Under the pieces are notes generated by a model. The model saw only the letters and a program-made list of their open reading frames with translations, was not told the origin of the DNA and searched no databases. Shown piece after piece: positions 37,922 through 47,071 of a DNA stretch of 64,000 nucleotides (position 1 is its first letter; each line of letters opens with the position of its first letter). The translations under genes and the position numbers were made by a program. Origin of the DNA: Bradyrhizobium diazoefficiens (GTDB lineage: Bacteria > Pseudomonadota > Alphaproteobacteria > Rhizobiales > Xanthobacteraceae); contig NZ_CP067101.1 in the NCBI RefSeq assembly GCF_016616425.1, positions 1,178,001 to 1,242,000 of the forward strand. The letters are read 5' to 3'.

Positions 37922-38731
37922 ATGCTGGTGGTGGAAGGTCTGACGTGTCGCTTCGGCGCGAAAGCCGCGGTGGACGACGCCTCGTTTCAAATTTCCCCCG
38001 GCGGCTTCGTCGGTGTGATCGGACGATCCGGTGCCGGCAAGTCGACGCTGCTGCGGAGCATCAACCGCCTGGTGACGCCGACTGACGGTCGCATCCTGTT
38101 CGATGGCGTCGACATCACGGCCCTGCGCGGCAAGGAGCTGCGGCAATGGCGGGCGCGGTCGGCGATGATCTTCCAGCAGTTCAACCTGGTCGGCCGGCTC
38201 GATGTCCTCACCAACGTCCTGATGGGACGGCTTGCGACGATGCCGGCCTGGCGCTCCCTGTCGCAGCTCTGGCCCGAGCAGGACAAGGCGCTGGCGATGT
38301 CCGCGCTCGAACAGTTCGACATCGCATCGCTCGCGGCCCAGCGCGCCGACCAGCTGTCCGGCGGCCAGCAGCAGCGCGTCGCGATCGCGCGCGCCCTGGT
38401 GCAGCAGCCCGACATCATCCTCGCCGACGAGCCGATCGCATCGCTCGATCCGCGCAACACCAAGATCGTGATGGACGCGTTGCTGCGCATCAACAAGCAT
38501 TTCGGCATCACGGTCCTCTGTAACCTGCATTCGCTCGATCTCGCCCGCAGCTATTGCGACCGCCTGATCGGCATGGCGCAGGGGCGCGTCGTGTTCGACG
38601 GTGCGCCGGCCGCGCTGACTGACCACGTCGCGCGCGAGCTCTACGATCTCGAAGCCGCCGATGTCATGGGCGCCATGCCTGTCCCGGCGCCAGAGGGCGT
38701 CCCGGCGCTCGGAACGGCCGCGGCCGCCTGA
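37922..38731 (+). CDS. phnC: phosphonate ABC transporter ATP-binding protein
   Basis: The 269-residue ABC ATPase has Walker [10 protein letters not shown], signature [13 protein letters not shown] and Walker [14 protein letters not shown]. It begins phnC-phnD-phnE1-phnE2, the phosphonate importer. Its 106-base upstream gap contains the Pho-like repeat and a CTTGT-CAC-ACAAG palindrome at 37860-37872. The last 25 residues (after YDLEAADVM) are low-complexity. Confidence 0.93.
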   Translation: MLVVEGLTCRFGAKAAVDDASFQISPGGFVGVIGRSGAGKSTLLRSINRLVTPTDGRILFDGVDITALRGKELRQWRARSAMIFQQFNLVGRLDVLTNVLMGRLATMPAWRSLSQLWPEQDKALAMSALEQFDIASLAAQRADQLSGGQQQRVAIARALVQQPDIILADEPIASLDPRNTKIVMDALLRINKHFGITVLCNLHSLDLARSYCDRLIGMAQGRVVFDGAPAALTDHVARELYDLEAADVMGAMPVPAPEGVPALGTAAAA

Positions 38732-38786
38732 GCGAACCGCCTGTTTGTTTTGCGTCAACTTAAGTTCAACTGATGAAGGGGCTATC

Positions 38787-39716
38787 ATGATCACTCGTAG
38801 ACTCGTTCTTGCCGGCGCTGCCGCGCTGACCCTTGCCGGATCCGCGTCCGCTGCAGACTGGAAGACGAAATATCCGGAGATTACCTTCGCGGTGATCCCG
38901 GCGGAGAACGGCTCCGGCGTCACAGAGCGCTTCGGCCCCTTCGTCAACTATCTGTCGAAGGAACTCGGCGTCAAGGTGACCCTCCGCGTCGCGAACGACT
39001 ACGCGGCCGTCATCGAGGGCCAGCGCGCCGGCAACATCCATATCGGCTACTACGGTCCCGCGTCGTTCTCGCGCGCGCGCCTCACCGGCGTGAAGACCGA
39101 CGCCTTCGTGATCGACGTCAACTCCGACGGCTCGAAGGGTTACTACTCGGTGTTCTATGTGCTGGCGAAGTCGCCGTACCAGAAGGTCGAGGATCTCAAG
39201 GGCAAGAATCTCGGCCTGGTCGATCCGAACTCGACCTCCGGCAACAACATGCCGCGCTTCAGGCTGAATCAGATGGGGATCGATCCCGACTCCTTCTTCT
39301 CCAAGGTTATCTTCACCGGCAGCCATGAGAACGCCGTGCTGGCGCTCGCCCAGGGAACGGTCGACGTCGCTGCCAATTGGTGGAACGCCGACGACGATTC
39401 CAACCTGACCCGCATGCTCAACAAGGGCATGGTGAAATCGGCCGACGGCGCCGTGATGAAGAAGGAAGATTTCCGTATCATCTCGAAATCCGACCTGATC
39501 ATCAACTCGCCCTACGCCTATCTCAGCGATCTGCCTGACGACATGAAGGCAGCGATCAAGAAGGCATTCCTCGAGGCGGCCGACAAGGATCCCGAGGCGT
39601 TCAAGAAGCTCTCCGACGGCAAGAACAAGCCGTGGGCGCCGATCACCAACGAAGACTACAACAAGACCATCGAGCTGATTAAGTTCGTCGATCATCTCCG
39701 CAAGAAGGCGTCCTGA
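38787..39716 (+). CDS. phnD: phosphonate ABC transporter substrate-binding protein
   Basis: This 309-residue periplasmic protein has a signal peptide (MITRRLVLAGAAALTLAG, cleavage near ASAADW) and the PhnD fold (ITFAVIPAENGSGVTERF, YGPASFSRARLTGVKTDAFV, GLVDPNSTSGNNMPRF). It delivers 2-aminoethylphosphonate or similar to PhnE. AAGGGG lies about eight bases before ATG 38787. A strong terminator follows, probably to lower permease expression relative to the binding protein. Confidence 0.93.
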   Translation: MITRRLVLAGAAALTLAGSASAADWKTKYPEITFAVIPAENGSGVTERFGPFVNYLSKELGVKVTLRVANDYAAVIEGQRAGNIHIGYYGPASFSRARLTGVKTDAFVIDVNSDGSKGYYSVFYVLAKSPYQKVEDLKGKNLGLVDPNSTSGNNMPRFRLNQMGIDPDSFFSKVIFTGSHENAVLALAQGTVDVAANWWNADDDSNLTRMLNKGMVKSADGAVMKKEDFRIISKSDLIINSPYAYLSDLPDDMKAAIKKAFLEAADKDPEAFKKLSDGKNKPWAPITNEDYNKTIELIKFVDHLRKKAS

Positions 39717-39737
39717 ACTCGTCGGGACGATGCACTG

Positions 39738-39767
39738 GAGCCGGGTCGATGGACCCGGCTCTTTTCT
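39738..39767 (+). terminator. intrinsic terminator/attenuator between phnD and phnE
   Basis: Perfect 10-bp arms GAGCCGGGTC and GACCCGGCTC flank a GATG loop, followed by CTTTTCTT. It lies 22 bases after phnD and 13 before phnE1, inside the operon, and should give partial termination. Confidence 0.9.
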
Positions 39768-39779
39768 TGATGGGGATGC

Positions 39780-40673
39780 GTGCCTTCGATGACAATTGCG
39801 GTTTCGATCCTTCCCGACCAGCAGCTCGCCGCATTGAACGCCGCCTATGCCAAGGCGGTCGCGCGCAAGCGCCTGCGGCTGCTGGCAGGCGTCGCCCTGT
39901 TCGTCGCAGCGCTGCTCGTGGCCTCGATCGGCGCCGAGGTGAATTTGCGCACCTTCTTCACCTATTTCGGCAATTTCGTCAGCTATTTCGATCGTATCCT
40001 CACCCTCGACAGCGGTCAGAGAGTCTGGAGCGATGTCGGTGAGTGGTTCTGGGGCTGGCACAAATGGCTGAAGCTGCTCGGCGAGACGCTGCTGATCAGT
40101 TATGTCGGCACGCTGACCGGTGCCGTCCTCGCCTTCCTGCTCAATTTCTTCGCGGCTGAAAACACCTCGCCCGCGCCCTGGCTGCGCTTCACGGTGCGGC
40201 GCCTGCTGGAATTCGCCCGCACTGTGCCCGGTATTGTCTTCGCGCTGATCTTCGTCATCGCCTTTGGCCTCGGACCGATGGCCGGCGTGCTTGCGATCGC
40301 GATCCACTCGACCGGCGCGCTCGGAAAACTGTTCTCGGAGATCGTGGAGAACGCCGACATGAAGCCGGTCGAAGGCATCCGTTCCACCGGTGCGAGCTGG
40401 CTGTCCTGCATGCGCTTCGCCGTGGTGCCGCAGGTGACTGCGGGTTACGCCAGCTATGCGCTGCTGCGCTTCGAGATCAACGTCCGCGAAGCTTCCGTGA
40501 TGGGCTTCGTCGGCGCGGGCGGCATCGGCCAGGAACTCATCGTCGCGATCCGCAAGTTCTATTATTCCGACGTCAGTGCGATCCTCGTGACGATCATCGT
40601 GACGGTTTTTCTGATCGACATCGCAACCGGCTGGATACGCGGGCGCCTGTTCGGCAAGGAGGGGCGTGCGTGA
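39780..40673 (+). CDS. phnE: phosphonate ABC transporter permease
   Basis: This 297-residue permease starts at GTG 39780 or at ATG 39789. It has an N-terminal helix near 35-55, then a binding-protein-dependent transport core (ETLLISYVGTLTGAVLAFLL, GMLAI-type helices, and EAA loop SCMRFAVVPQVTAGYASYAL). Its stop overlaps the second permease start by four bases (GTGA). The two PhnE proteins probably form a heterodimer with the PhnC ATPase. Confidence 0.92.
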   Translation: MPSMTIAVSILPDQQLAALNAAYAKAVARKRLRLLAGVALFVAALLVASIGAEVNLRTFFTYFGNFVSYFDRILTLDSGQRVWSDVGEWFWGWHKWLKLLGETLLISYVGTLTGAVLAFLLNFFAAENTSPAPWLRFTVRRLLEFARTVPGIVFALIFVIAFGLGPMAGVLAIAIHSTGALGKLFSEIVENADMKPVEGIRSTGASWLSCMRFAVVPQVTAGYASYALLRFEINVREASVMGFVGAGGIGQELIVAIRKFYYSDVSAILVTIIVTVFLIDIATGWIRGRLFGKEGRA

Positions 40674-41518
40674 CCAGACCTCCTGAAGTCGATACGGCGG
40701 AGATTCGCGCGCGTTATCCCGATGTATTCAACCGTCCGGCGTCGGCCCGTCTGGCGACGCCGGCGATGCTCCTCGCCGCGCTGGCGATCTTCCTGTTCGG
40801 CCTCGTCGATCTCGACTTCTCGCCGTCGCGCTTCATCTCGGGCCTGAGCCAGCTCGGCTGGATCAGCATGATGATGATCCCGCCCGATCCCGGCTCCTCG
40901 CTGCCGCTCTATCTGAAGGCGCTCGGCGAGACGCTGTCGATCGCACTGCTCGGCACGACCCTGGCCGCGCTGTTCGCGCTGCCTGTCAGCCTGCTTGCCG
41001 CACGCAACGTGGTGCCATCGAGCATCCTGCGCTTTCCGGTACGTCGTTTCCTGGATTCGATCCGCGGCGTCGACACGCTGATCTGGGCGTTGGTGTGGAT
41101 CAACGTGGTCGGGCTCGGCCCGTTCGCCGGCGTGCTCGCCATTGCGGTCTCGGATTTCGGCGGCTTCGGGAAACTGTTCTCGGAGGCGATCGAGGGCGCG
41201 GACCAGAAGCAGGTCGAGGGCATCCGCGCCTCCGGCGGCAGCGCGCTGCACGAGATCCGTTTTGGCCTGTTGCCGCAGGTGCTGCCCGTGATCGCGGGCC
41301 AGGTGCTCTATTTCATCGAATCCAATACGCGCTCGGCCACCATCATCGGCATTGTCGGCGCCGGCGGCATCGGCCTCCAGCTCGCCGAGCAGATCCGCGT
41401 GCTGGAATGGCAGAAGGTGTCGTTCCTGATCCTGATGATCCTGGTCGCGGTCGCCGCGATCGATTTCATCTCGGGCAAGCTGCGCTTTGCGATCATTGGA
41501 ATGCGTGCTGTCGCCTGA
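40670..41518 (+). CDS. phnE: phosphonate ABC transporter permease, second subunit
   Basis: This 282-residue permease has its own five-to-six-helix core (LGETLSIALLGTTLAALFAL, VWINVVGLGPFAGVLAIAV, EAA-type HEIRFGLLPQVLPVIAGQVL). It starts at GTG 40670 overlapping phnE1. Two tandem phnE genes are usual in rhizobia. It is followed by a repeat element, so the operon probably ends here. Confidence 0.92.
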   Translation: MTRPPEVDTAEIRARYPDVFNRPASARLATPAMLLAALAIFLFGLVDLDFSPSRFISGLSQLGWISMMMIPPDPGSSLPLYLKALGETLSIALLGTTLAALFALPVSLLAARNVVPSSILRFPVRRFLDSIRGVDTLIWALVWINVVGLGPFAGVLAIAVSDFGGFGKLFSEAIEGADQKQVEGIRASGGSALHEIRFGLLPQVLPVIAGQVLYFIESNTRSATIIGIVGAGGIGLQLAEQIRVLEWQKVSFLILMILVAVAAIDFISGKLRFAIIGMRAVA

Positions 41519-41529
41519 GCGACGGTGCC

Positions 41530-41619
41530 GTAGGGTGGGCAAAGCGCAGCGTGCCCACCACCTTTAGCGATCGAGAATCATCGTGGGTACGGCGCAAGTG
41601 CGGCTCTGCCCACGCTACG
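41530..41619. repeat. Bradyrhizobium-type palindromic intergenic repeat
   Basis: Two adjacent hairpins occur: GTGGGCA/TGCCCAC arms around a 10-base loop at 41535-41558, and CGTGGG/CCCACG arms near 41584-41614. The ends GTAGGGTGGGCA and TGCCCACGCTAC are roughly complementary, making one large palindrome. Repeats with GTAGGGTGGGCAAAGCG-like sequence are common between genes in Bradyrhizobium; it may also end the phnE transcript. Confidence 0.7.
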
Positions 41620-41645
41620 AGACCGGCTCTCGCGGTGAGCGCTCC

Positions 41646-42374
41646 CTACGACTCCACCAGAAACTCCACCCGCTCCGCGGCGAAGCGCGAATGCTTGGTC
41701 ATTAGCGGCCTGCCCTCGAGATCGTGATCGGTTGCATCCACCACCAGGATCGGGCGTCCCAGCGCGAGGTCGAGCCGGGCCGCGTCGGTCGCGTCCACGA
41801 TGCCGGCGGTGATCCGGGTCGCGCCGCGGCGATAATCGCACACGCCATAGTGTTCGAGCAGCTTTGTCATGGAGCGTGTCGCCGCGAACACGGCCCCGGC
41901 ACCGGGAAACAGCTCCGCCGACATCCAGGTGGTGGAGACGCAGATCGGCGTGCGATCGGCGAGGCGGATGGCCTCGATCCGCACCAGCGGCGCGCCGGCC
42001 TTCAAGCCCAGCTCGCGCGCCAGCTCGCGGGTTGCGAGATCGTCGGAGGCCTCGATCAACTGTCCGCGCGGCTCGCGGCCGCCGGCGCCGACGATCTCTG
42101 AGAAGCGGGTGCGCGAGCGCAGCGGATAGGCGAGCTTCTGCGCTTCGACATAGGTTCCACTGCCGCGCTCGGCGCGTACGAGACCGCGTTCGGCAAGCGC
42201 TGCCAGCGCGCGCCGCACGGTGTGGCGGTTCACGCGATAGGTTTCGGCGATCTCCATCTCGCCCGGCAATTTGTCGCCGGCCGCAAAGCGGCCGTCGGCA
42301 ATGCCACGCTCGATGCCGTCGGCAACGAGACGCCACAGCGCGACGCCGGAGGAGGCGGTGTCCTGCATGCTCAT
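41646..42374 (-). CDS. phnF: phosphonate regulator of the GntR/HutC family
   Basis: This 242-residue protein has a GntR winged helix (DKLPGEMEIAETYRVNRHTV, RRALAALAERGLVRAERGSG) and a UTRA ligand-binding domain (RTRFSEIVGAGGREPRGQLI, APLVRIEAIRLADRTPICVS). It matches PhnF in length and place. It is divergent from phnG, and the 30-base palindrome between them is the obvious operator. Repression is probably relieved by a phosphonate or C-P lyase intermediate. Confidence 0.9.
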   Translation of the reverse strand: MSMQDTASSGVALWRLVADGIERGIADGRFAAGDKLPGEMEIAETYRVNRHTVRRALAALAERGLVRAERGSGTYVEAQKLAYPLRSRTRFSEIVGAGGREPRGQLIEASDDLATRELARELGLKAGAPLVRIEAIRLADRTPICVSTTWMSAELFPGAGAVFAATRSMTKLLEHYGVCDYRRGATRITAGIVDATDAARLDLALGRPILVVDATDHDLEGRPLMTKHSRFAAERVEFLVES

Positions 42375-42437
42375 GTTGCTGGTCAGCCTAGCGCGAAAAT
42401 CACGGCTTTGTCACGAAACAGTCATGGCGTTTGCGTA

Positions 42438-42467
42438 TCAAGTTGTCTAGTATCATAGACAACTTGA
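42438..42467. promoter_or_regulatory. PhnF operator palindrome
   Basis: Perfect 12-base arms TCAAGTTGTCTA and TAGACAACTTGA flank a 6-base spacer GTATCA. It lies in the 115-base gap between phnF and phnG. TTGTCTA/TAGACAA half-sites resemble the TCTAGA-centred operator known for GntR PhnF. It should control both genes. Confidence 0.85.
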
Positions 42468-42489
42468 ATTCGGCAAGATCGGTGCATCG

Positions 42490-42945
42490 GTGACCCAGCA
42501 CGACAATCAGCAAGCCCAGCGCAAGGCCGCGATGGCGGTGCTGGCGCACGCGGAGGCGGGCGAGATCGCCGCTCGCCTCCGCAACTTTGCCCTCCCGACC
42601 CATCAGGATCTGCGCGCGCCCGAGCACGGCCTCGTCATGCTGCGCGGCCGGGTCGGCGGCGACGGCGCGCCCTTCAACCTCGGCGAAGCCACGGTATCGC
42701 GCGCCGCGGTCCGGCTGGGGAGCGGCGAAGTCGGCTTCGGCTACACGCTCGGACGCGACAGTGAGAAGGCGCGGCTGATCGCGCTGTGCGATGCACTGGT
42801 GCAATCCCGCGATTTCGGCGGCGTGGTGGAGCGGGACGTGATCGCGCCGTTGCGCGAGCAGCTGACGGCCAGGCGCGCGCAGGCGGCGGCCGAGACCGCC
42901 GCAACGAAGGTTGATTTCTACACCATGGTGCGCGGCGAGGGGTGA
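42490..42945 (+). CDS. phnG: C-P lyase complex subunit PhnG
   Basis: The 151-residue protein (GTG start at 42490) has the PhnG signature RAAVRLGSGEVGFGYTLGRD and FGGVVERDVIAPL. PhnG is the core homolog partner of PhnH, PhnI and PhnJ in the G2H2I2J2 complex and helps PhnI move the ribose triphosphate onto the phosphonate. The stop is four bases before phnH. Its promoter is the PhnF-controlled gap. Confidence 0.93.
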   Translation: MTQHDNQQAQRKAAMAVLAHAEAGEIAARLRNFALPTHQDLRAPEHGLVMLRGRVGGDGAPFNLGEATVSRAAVRLGSGEVGFGYTLGRDSEKARLIALCDALVQSRDFGGVVERDVIAPLREQLTARRAQAAAETAATKVDFYTMVRGEG

Positions 42946-42949
42946 GATC

Positions 42950-43558
42950 ATGACCACGATTGCGGAACTGCCGCCCGGTTTCGCCGACAAGGTCTTGTCG
43001 GCGCAATCGACCTTTCGCTCGGTGATGGACGCGATGGCGCGGCCCGGCTCGGTCCAGCGCATCGTGCCGATGGCGGGAACGGCTGGCCCGATGACGCGCG
43101 GCACCGCCGCGATCGCGCTGACGCTGTTCGACCACGACACGCCGCTCTGGCTGGATGCGCGGATGGCGGAAAGCCCGACCGTGGTGAAATGGCTGAAGTT
43201 CCACACCGGCGCACCGGTGGTGCAGGATTCCTCCATCGCGAGCTTCGCGCTGATCAGCGACGGCGCGGCGCTTCCGCCGCTCGAACGTTTTGCGCTCGGG
43301 ACCAGCGAATACCCGGATCGTTCGACCACGGTCATCCTTCAGGTCGATAGCCTCGATGCAGGGCGCAGCTTCGAGCTGCGCGGTCCGGGCATCGACGGCG
43401 CCGCCGCGCTCCAGGCTTCGATCAGGCCTGACGACCTGTTCGAGCGCCTGCAGTTCAACGAGGCGCTGTTTCCGCGCGGCATCGATGTGGTGCTGGTCGC
43501 CGATGACGCCGTGGTCGCGATCCCGCGCACCACGCGCGTCGTGAACAGGGAAAGCTGA
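42950..43558 (+). CDS. phnH: C-P lyase complex subunit PhnH
   Basis: This protein of about 202 residues has the PhnH features QSTFRSVMDAMARPGSVQRI, LFDHDTPLWLDARMAES and FKTG-type GTSEYPDRSTTVILQVDSL. PhnH dimerises at the centre of the C-P lyase core. A GAGGGGTGAG sequence just upstream of the ATG supports the start at 42950. Confidence 0.92.
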   Translation: MTTIAELPPGFADKVLSAQSTFRSVMDAMARPGSVQRIVPMAGTAGPMTRGTAAIALTLFDHDTPLWLDARMAESPTVVKWLKFHTGAPVVQDSSIASFALISDGAALPPLERFALGTSEYPDRSTTVILQVDSLDAGRSFELRGPGIDGAAALQASIRPDDLFERLQFNEALFPRGIDVVLVADDAVVAIPRTTRVVNRES

Positions 43559-43561
43559 AGC

Positions 43562-44665
43562 ATGTATGTCGCAGTCAAAGGCGGCGAACGCGCCATCGAG
43601 AACGCTCATCGCCTGCTCGCCAATGCGCGGCGCGGCGACCAGAGCGTTCCGGAGATCACGCTCGACCAGATCTCCGGGCAGCTCGGGCTTGCGGTCGACC
43701 GCGTCATGAGCGAAGGCTCGCTCTACGATCGCGAGCTCGCGGCGCTCGCGATCAAGCAGGCGCGCGGCGATCTGATCGAGGCGATCTTCCTGGTTCGCGC
43801 CTTCCGCGCCACGATGCCGCGCTTCGGTGCGAGCGAGCCGGTCGACACCGGCGCGATGCGTGTGCAGCGACGGGTGTCCTCGACGTTCAAGGACATCCCG
43901 GGCGGCCAGATCCTCGGGCCGACGTTCGACTATACCCACCGCCTGCTTGATCCCTCGCTCGCGGATGGCTTTGTGCCGGAGGCACCGGCAACGGCGGAAG
44001 CGTCCGAAGCGCCAACGCCGCGCGTGACGGACATTCTCGGTCGCGACGGGCTGATCGAATCCTCGCCGCAAGCGGAGGACGGCGCCAGCGTCGGCGATCT
44101 CACCCGCGAGCCGCTGAACTTCCCGGCGGACCGTGATCTGCGCCTGCAAAACCTTGCGCGCGGCGACGAAGGCTTCCTGCTGGCGATGGGCTATTCCACC
44201 CAGCGCGGCTATGGCCGCAACCATCCGTTCGCCGGCGAGATCCGGTTCGGCGAGGTCGAGGTGGAATTCTTCGCGGAAGATGCCGGCTTCGCCGTGCCGC
44301 TCGGCGCGATCGAACTGACCGAGTGCCAGATGGTCAACCAGTTCAAGGGCTCCGCAACCGAAGCGCCGTGCTTCACCCGCGGCTATGGCCTCGCCTTCGG
44401 TCAGAGCGAGCGCAAGACCATGTCGATGGCGCTGGTCGACCGTGCGCTGCGCGCCCGCGAGCTCGGCGAGGAGGCGATCGCCCCGGCGCAGGACGAGGAG
44501 TTCGTGATGTCGCATTCGGACAACGTCCAGGCGACCGGCTTCGTCGAGCATCTGAAGCTGCCGCATTATGTCGACTTCCAGTCCGAGCTCGGCCTGCTGC
44601 GCAAGCTGCGTCAGGAGTTCGCCGATGCCAATGCGCCTGATGCCATGAAGGAGGCCGCGGAATGA
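43562..44665 (+). CDS. phnI: C-P lyase core subunit PhnI
   Basis: The 367-residue protein opens MYVAVKGGERAIENAHRLLA, the hallmark of PhnI, and continues with QISGQLGLAVDRVMSEGSLY and CFTRGYGLAFGQSERKTMSM. PhnI is the nucleosidase that, with PhnG/H/L, makes alpha-D-ribose 1-methylphosphonate 5-triphosphate from ATP and the phosphonate. Its stop overlaps the phnJ start (ATGA). Confidence 0.94.
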   Translation: MYVAVKGGERAIENAHRLLANARRGDQSVPEITLDQISGQLGLAVDRVMSEGSLYDRELAALAIKQARGDLIEAIFLVRAFRATMPRFGASEPVDTGAMRVQRRVSSTFKDIPGGQILGPTFDYTHRLLDPSLADGFVPEAPATAEASEAPTPRVTDILGRDGLIESSPQAEDGASVGDLTREPLNFPADRDLRLQNLARGDEGFLLAMGYSTQRGYGRNHPFAGEIRFGEVEVEFFAEDAGFAVPLGAIELTECQMVNQFKGSATEAPCFTRGYGLAFGQSERKTMSMALVDRALRARELGEEAIAPAQDEEFVMSHSDNVQATGFVEHLKLPHYVDFQSELGLLRKLRQEFADANAPDAMKEAAE

Positions 44666-45558
44666 ACGCGCCGGCCTACAATTTCGCCTATCTCGACGAG
44701 CAGACCAAGCGCATGATCCGGCGCGCGATCCTGAAGGCGATCGCGATTCCCGGTTATCAGGTGCCATTCGCCAGCCGCGAGATGCCGATGCCCTATGGCT
44801 GGGGCACCGGCGGCGTGCAGGTCACCGCCGCGATCCTGGGGCCCCAGGACGTGCTGAAGGTGATCGACCAGGGTTCCGACGACACCACGAATGCGATCTC
44901 GATCCGCAAATTCTTCGCGAAGACCGCCGGCGTTGCCACCACGACGGCGACGATTGAAGCCACCGTGATCCAGACCCGTCACCGCATCCCGGAGGCGACG
45001 CTGCACGAGAAGCAGGTGCTGGTCTATCAAGTGCCGATCCCGGAGCCGCTGCGCTTCCTCGAGCCGCGCGAGACCGAGACGCGGCGCATGCACGCGCTCG
45101 CCGAATACGGCCTGATGCACGTGAAGCTCTACGAGGACATCGCCCGCTTCGGCCAGATCGCCACCGCCTATGCCTATCCGGTGAAGGTGAACGCGCGCTA
45201 CGTGATGGATCCCTCGCCGACGCCGAAATTCGACAATCCCAAGATGGACAATTGCCCGGCGTTGCAATTGTTCGGCGCCGGCCGCGAGAAGCGCATCTAC
45301 GCGATCCCGCCCTATACGAAAGTTGTGTCGCTCGATTTCGAGGATCATCCCTTCGAGCCCTACCGCTTCAACGCGCCTTGCGCGCTGTGCGCGGCCGAGA
45401 ATTCCTACCTCGACGAGATCGTGACCGACGACAAGGGCGGGCGCATGTTCGTCTGCTCCGACACCGATTATTGCGAGGGCCGTCAGGCCGCCGGCCATCA
45501 CGGCAGCCTCAGCGCCGCGCCGTACAAGGAGCAGGCGCAAGGAGGCACGAATGGCTGA
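44662..45558 (+). CDS. phnJ: C-P lyase (radical SAM) PhnJ
   Basis: The 298-residue protein is PhnJ, the radical SAM enzyme that breaks the carbon-phosphorus bond. The cluster-binding region CALCAAENSY and, further on, FVCSDTDYCEGRQ carries the family's unusual Cys set (four Cys, CxxC then about 21 residues to C and CxxxxxC). N-terminal ILKAIAIPGYQVPFASREMP is also conserved. It lies between phnI and phnK with overlaps on both sides. Confidence 0.95.
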   Translation: MNAPAYNFAYLDEQTKRMIRRAILKAIAIPGYQVPFASREMPMPYGWGTGGVQVTAAILGPQDVLKVIDQGSDDTTNAISIRKFFAKTAGVATTTATIEATVIQTRHRIPEATLHEKQVLVYQVPIPEPLRFLEPRETETRRMHALAEYGLMHVKLYEDIARFGQIATAYAYPVKVNARYVMDPSPTPKFDNPKMDNCPALQLFGAGREKRIYAIPPYTKVVSLDFEDHPFEPYRFNAPCALCAAENSYLDEIVTDDKGGRMFVCSDTDYCEGRQAAGHHGSLSAAPYKEQAQGGTNG

Positions 45559-46345
45559 TCACCCGCTCGAAAGTGACCAGCCGTTGCTGATCGCGGAATC
45601 TCTCAGCAAATCCTTCGGCCGCATCGCCGCGTGCCGCGACGTCTCCTTCGCGCTCTATCCCGGCGAGGTGCTGGCGATCGTCGGCGAGTCCGGGTCGGGC
45701 AAGTCGACGCTGCTTCAGCTGCTGTCGGGCCAGCTCGCAGCCAGCGGCGGACATGTGTCCTACCGGATGCGCGACGGTGTCGCCCGCGATCTCGCCACGC
45801 TCGGCGAAGCGGAACGGCGCTTCCTGTTCCGCACCGATTGGGGATTCGTGCATCAGGATCCGGCGCAGGGCCTGCGCATGGCGGTCTCGGCCGGCGCCAA
45901 TGTCGGCGAACGGCTGATGGCGGTGGGCTGGAACCACTATGGCCGCATCCGCGATACCGCGTCCGACTGGCTCGCCCGCGTCGAGATCGACGTCGCGCGC
46001 ATCGACGATGCACCGCGCACCTATTCCGGCGGCATGCGGCAGCGGCTCCAGATCGCGCGCAACCTCGTCACCGAGCCGCGGCTGGTGTTCATGGACGAGC
46101 CGACCGGCGGCCTCGACGTGTCCGTGCAGGCCCGCCTGCTCGACCTCCTGCGCAGCCTCGTCGCCGAATTGCATCTCGCCGTCATCATCGTCACTCACGA
46201 CCTCGCGGTGGCGCGCCTGTTGTCGCACCGCGTGATGGTGATGAAGGCCGGCCGGGTCATCGAGACCGGTCTCACCGACCAGGTGCTCGACGATCCGCGC
46301 GAGCCCTATACCCAGCTCCTCGTCTCCTCGATCTTGCCGCCATGA
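45551..46345 (+). CDS. phnK: C-P lyase ABC-type subunit PhnK
   Basis: This 264-residue ABC-ATPase-like protein has Walker A GESGSGKSTLL, signature YSGGMRQRLQIAR and Walker B LVFMDEPTGGLDV. PhnK binds PhnJ and is needed for C-P lyase in vivo although no membrane partner exists. The start overlaps phnJ by eight bases. Confidence 0.93.
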   Translation: MADHPLESDQPLLIAESLSKSFGRIAACRDVSFALYPGEVLAIVGESGSGKSTLLQLLSGQLAASGGHVSYRMRDGVARDLATLGEAERRFLFRTDWGFVHQDPAQGLRMAVSAGANVGERLMAVGWNHYGRIRDTASDWLARVEIDVARIDDAPRTYSGGMRQRLQIARNLVTEPRLVFMDEPTGGLDVSVQARLLDLLRSLVAELHLAVIIVTHDLAVARLLSHRVMVMKAGRVIETGLTDQVLDDPREPYTQLLVSSILPP

Positions 46346-46355
46346 ATCTTCCAAC

Positions 46356-47066
46356 ATGAGCTTTCCAATGACCGCCATGATCGACGTCGCCGATGCCAGG
46401 AAGACCTTTACGATGCACCTGCAGGGCGGCATCGAACTGCCCGTCGTCAGCGGCGTGACCTTCCAGGTCGATCCCGGCGAGTGCGTCGTGCTGTCGGGGC
46501 CGTCAGGCGCCGGCAAGTCGTCGATCCTGAAGATGATCTTCGGCAACTACCGCTGTGATGGCGGTCGCATCGGAATCCGCCACCGCGGCGCGCTGATCGA
46601 TCTCGCCAGCGCCGAGCCGCGGCAGGTGCTCAACGTCCGCCGTTCCACCATCGGCTATGTCAGCCAGTTCCTGCGGGCGGTGCCGCGGGTCGCCACGATC
46701 GACGTCGTCGCCGAGCCGCTGATCGTCAACGGCATGGCCCGCGCCGAGGCGCAAGCCCGCGCCGGCGAGTTGCTGCATCGTCTCAACATCCCGGAGCGGC
46801 TCTGGCAGCTTCCGCCCGCGACCTTCTCCGGCGGTGAGCAGCAGCGCGTCAACATTGCGCGTGGGTTCATCTCGGACCTGCCGATCCTGCTGCTCGACGA
46901 GCCCACCGCCTCACTCGATGCCGCCAACCGTGCCGTCGTGGTCGAGCTGATCGCCGAGAAAAAGCGCCAGGGCGTCGCCATGGTCGCCATTGTCCATGAC
47001 GACGAAATCCGCCATCTGATCGCCGACCGCATCGTCGACGTCACCAGCTTTGCCGTCGCGGCCTGA
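46356..47066 (+). CDS. phnL: C-P lyase ABC-type subunit PhnL
   Basis: This 236-residue ABC protein has Walker A GPSGAGKSS, signature FSGGEQQRVNIAR and Walker B ILLLDEPTASLDA. PhnL works with PhnGHI. The ATG at 46356 is ten bases past phnK. An internal ATG at 46369 is out of frame and not used. Confidence 0.93.
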   Translation: MSFPMTAMIDVADARKTFTMHLQGGIELPVVSGVTFQVDPGECVVLSGPSGAGKSSILKMIFGNYRCDGGRIGIRHRGALIDLASAEPRQVLNVRRSTIGYVSQFLRAVPRVATIDVVAEPLIVNGMARAEAQARAGELLHRLNIPERLWQLPPATFSGGEQQRVNIARGFISDLPILLLDEPTASLDAANRAVVVELIAEKKRQGVAMVAIVHDDEIRHLIADRIVDVTSFAVAA

Positions 47067-47071
47067 AGGAA

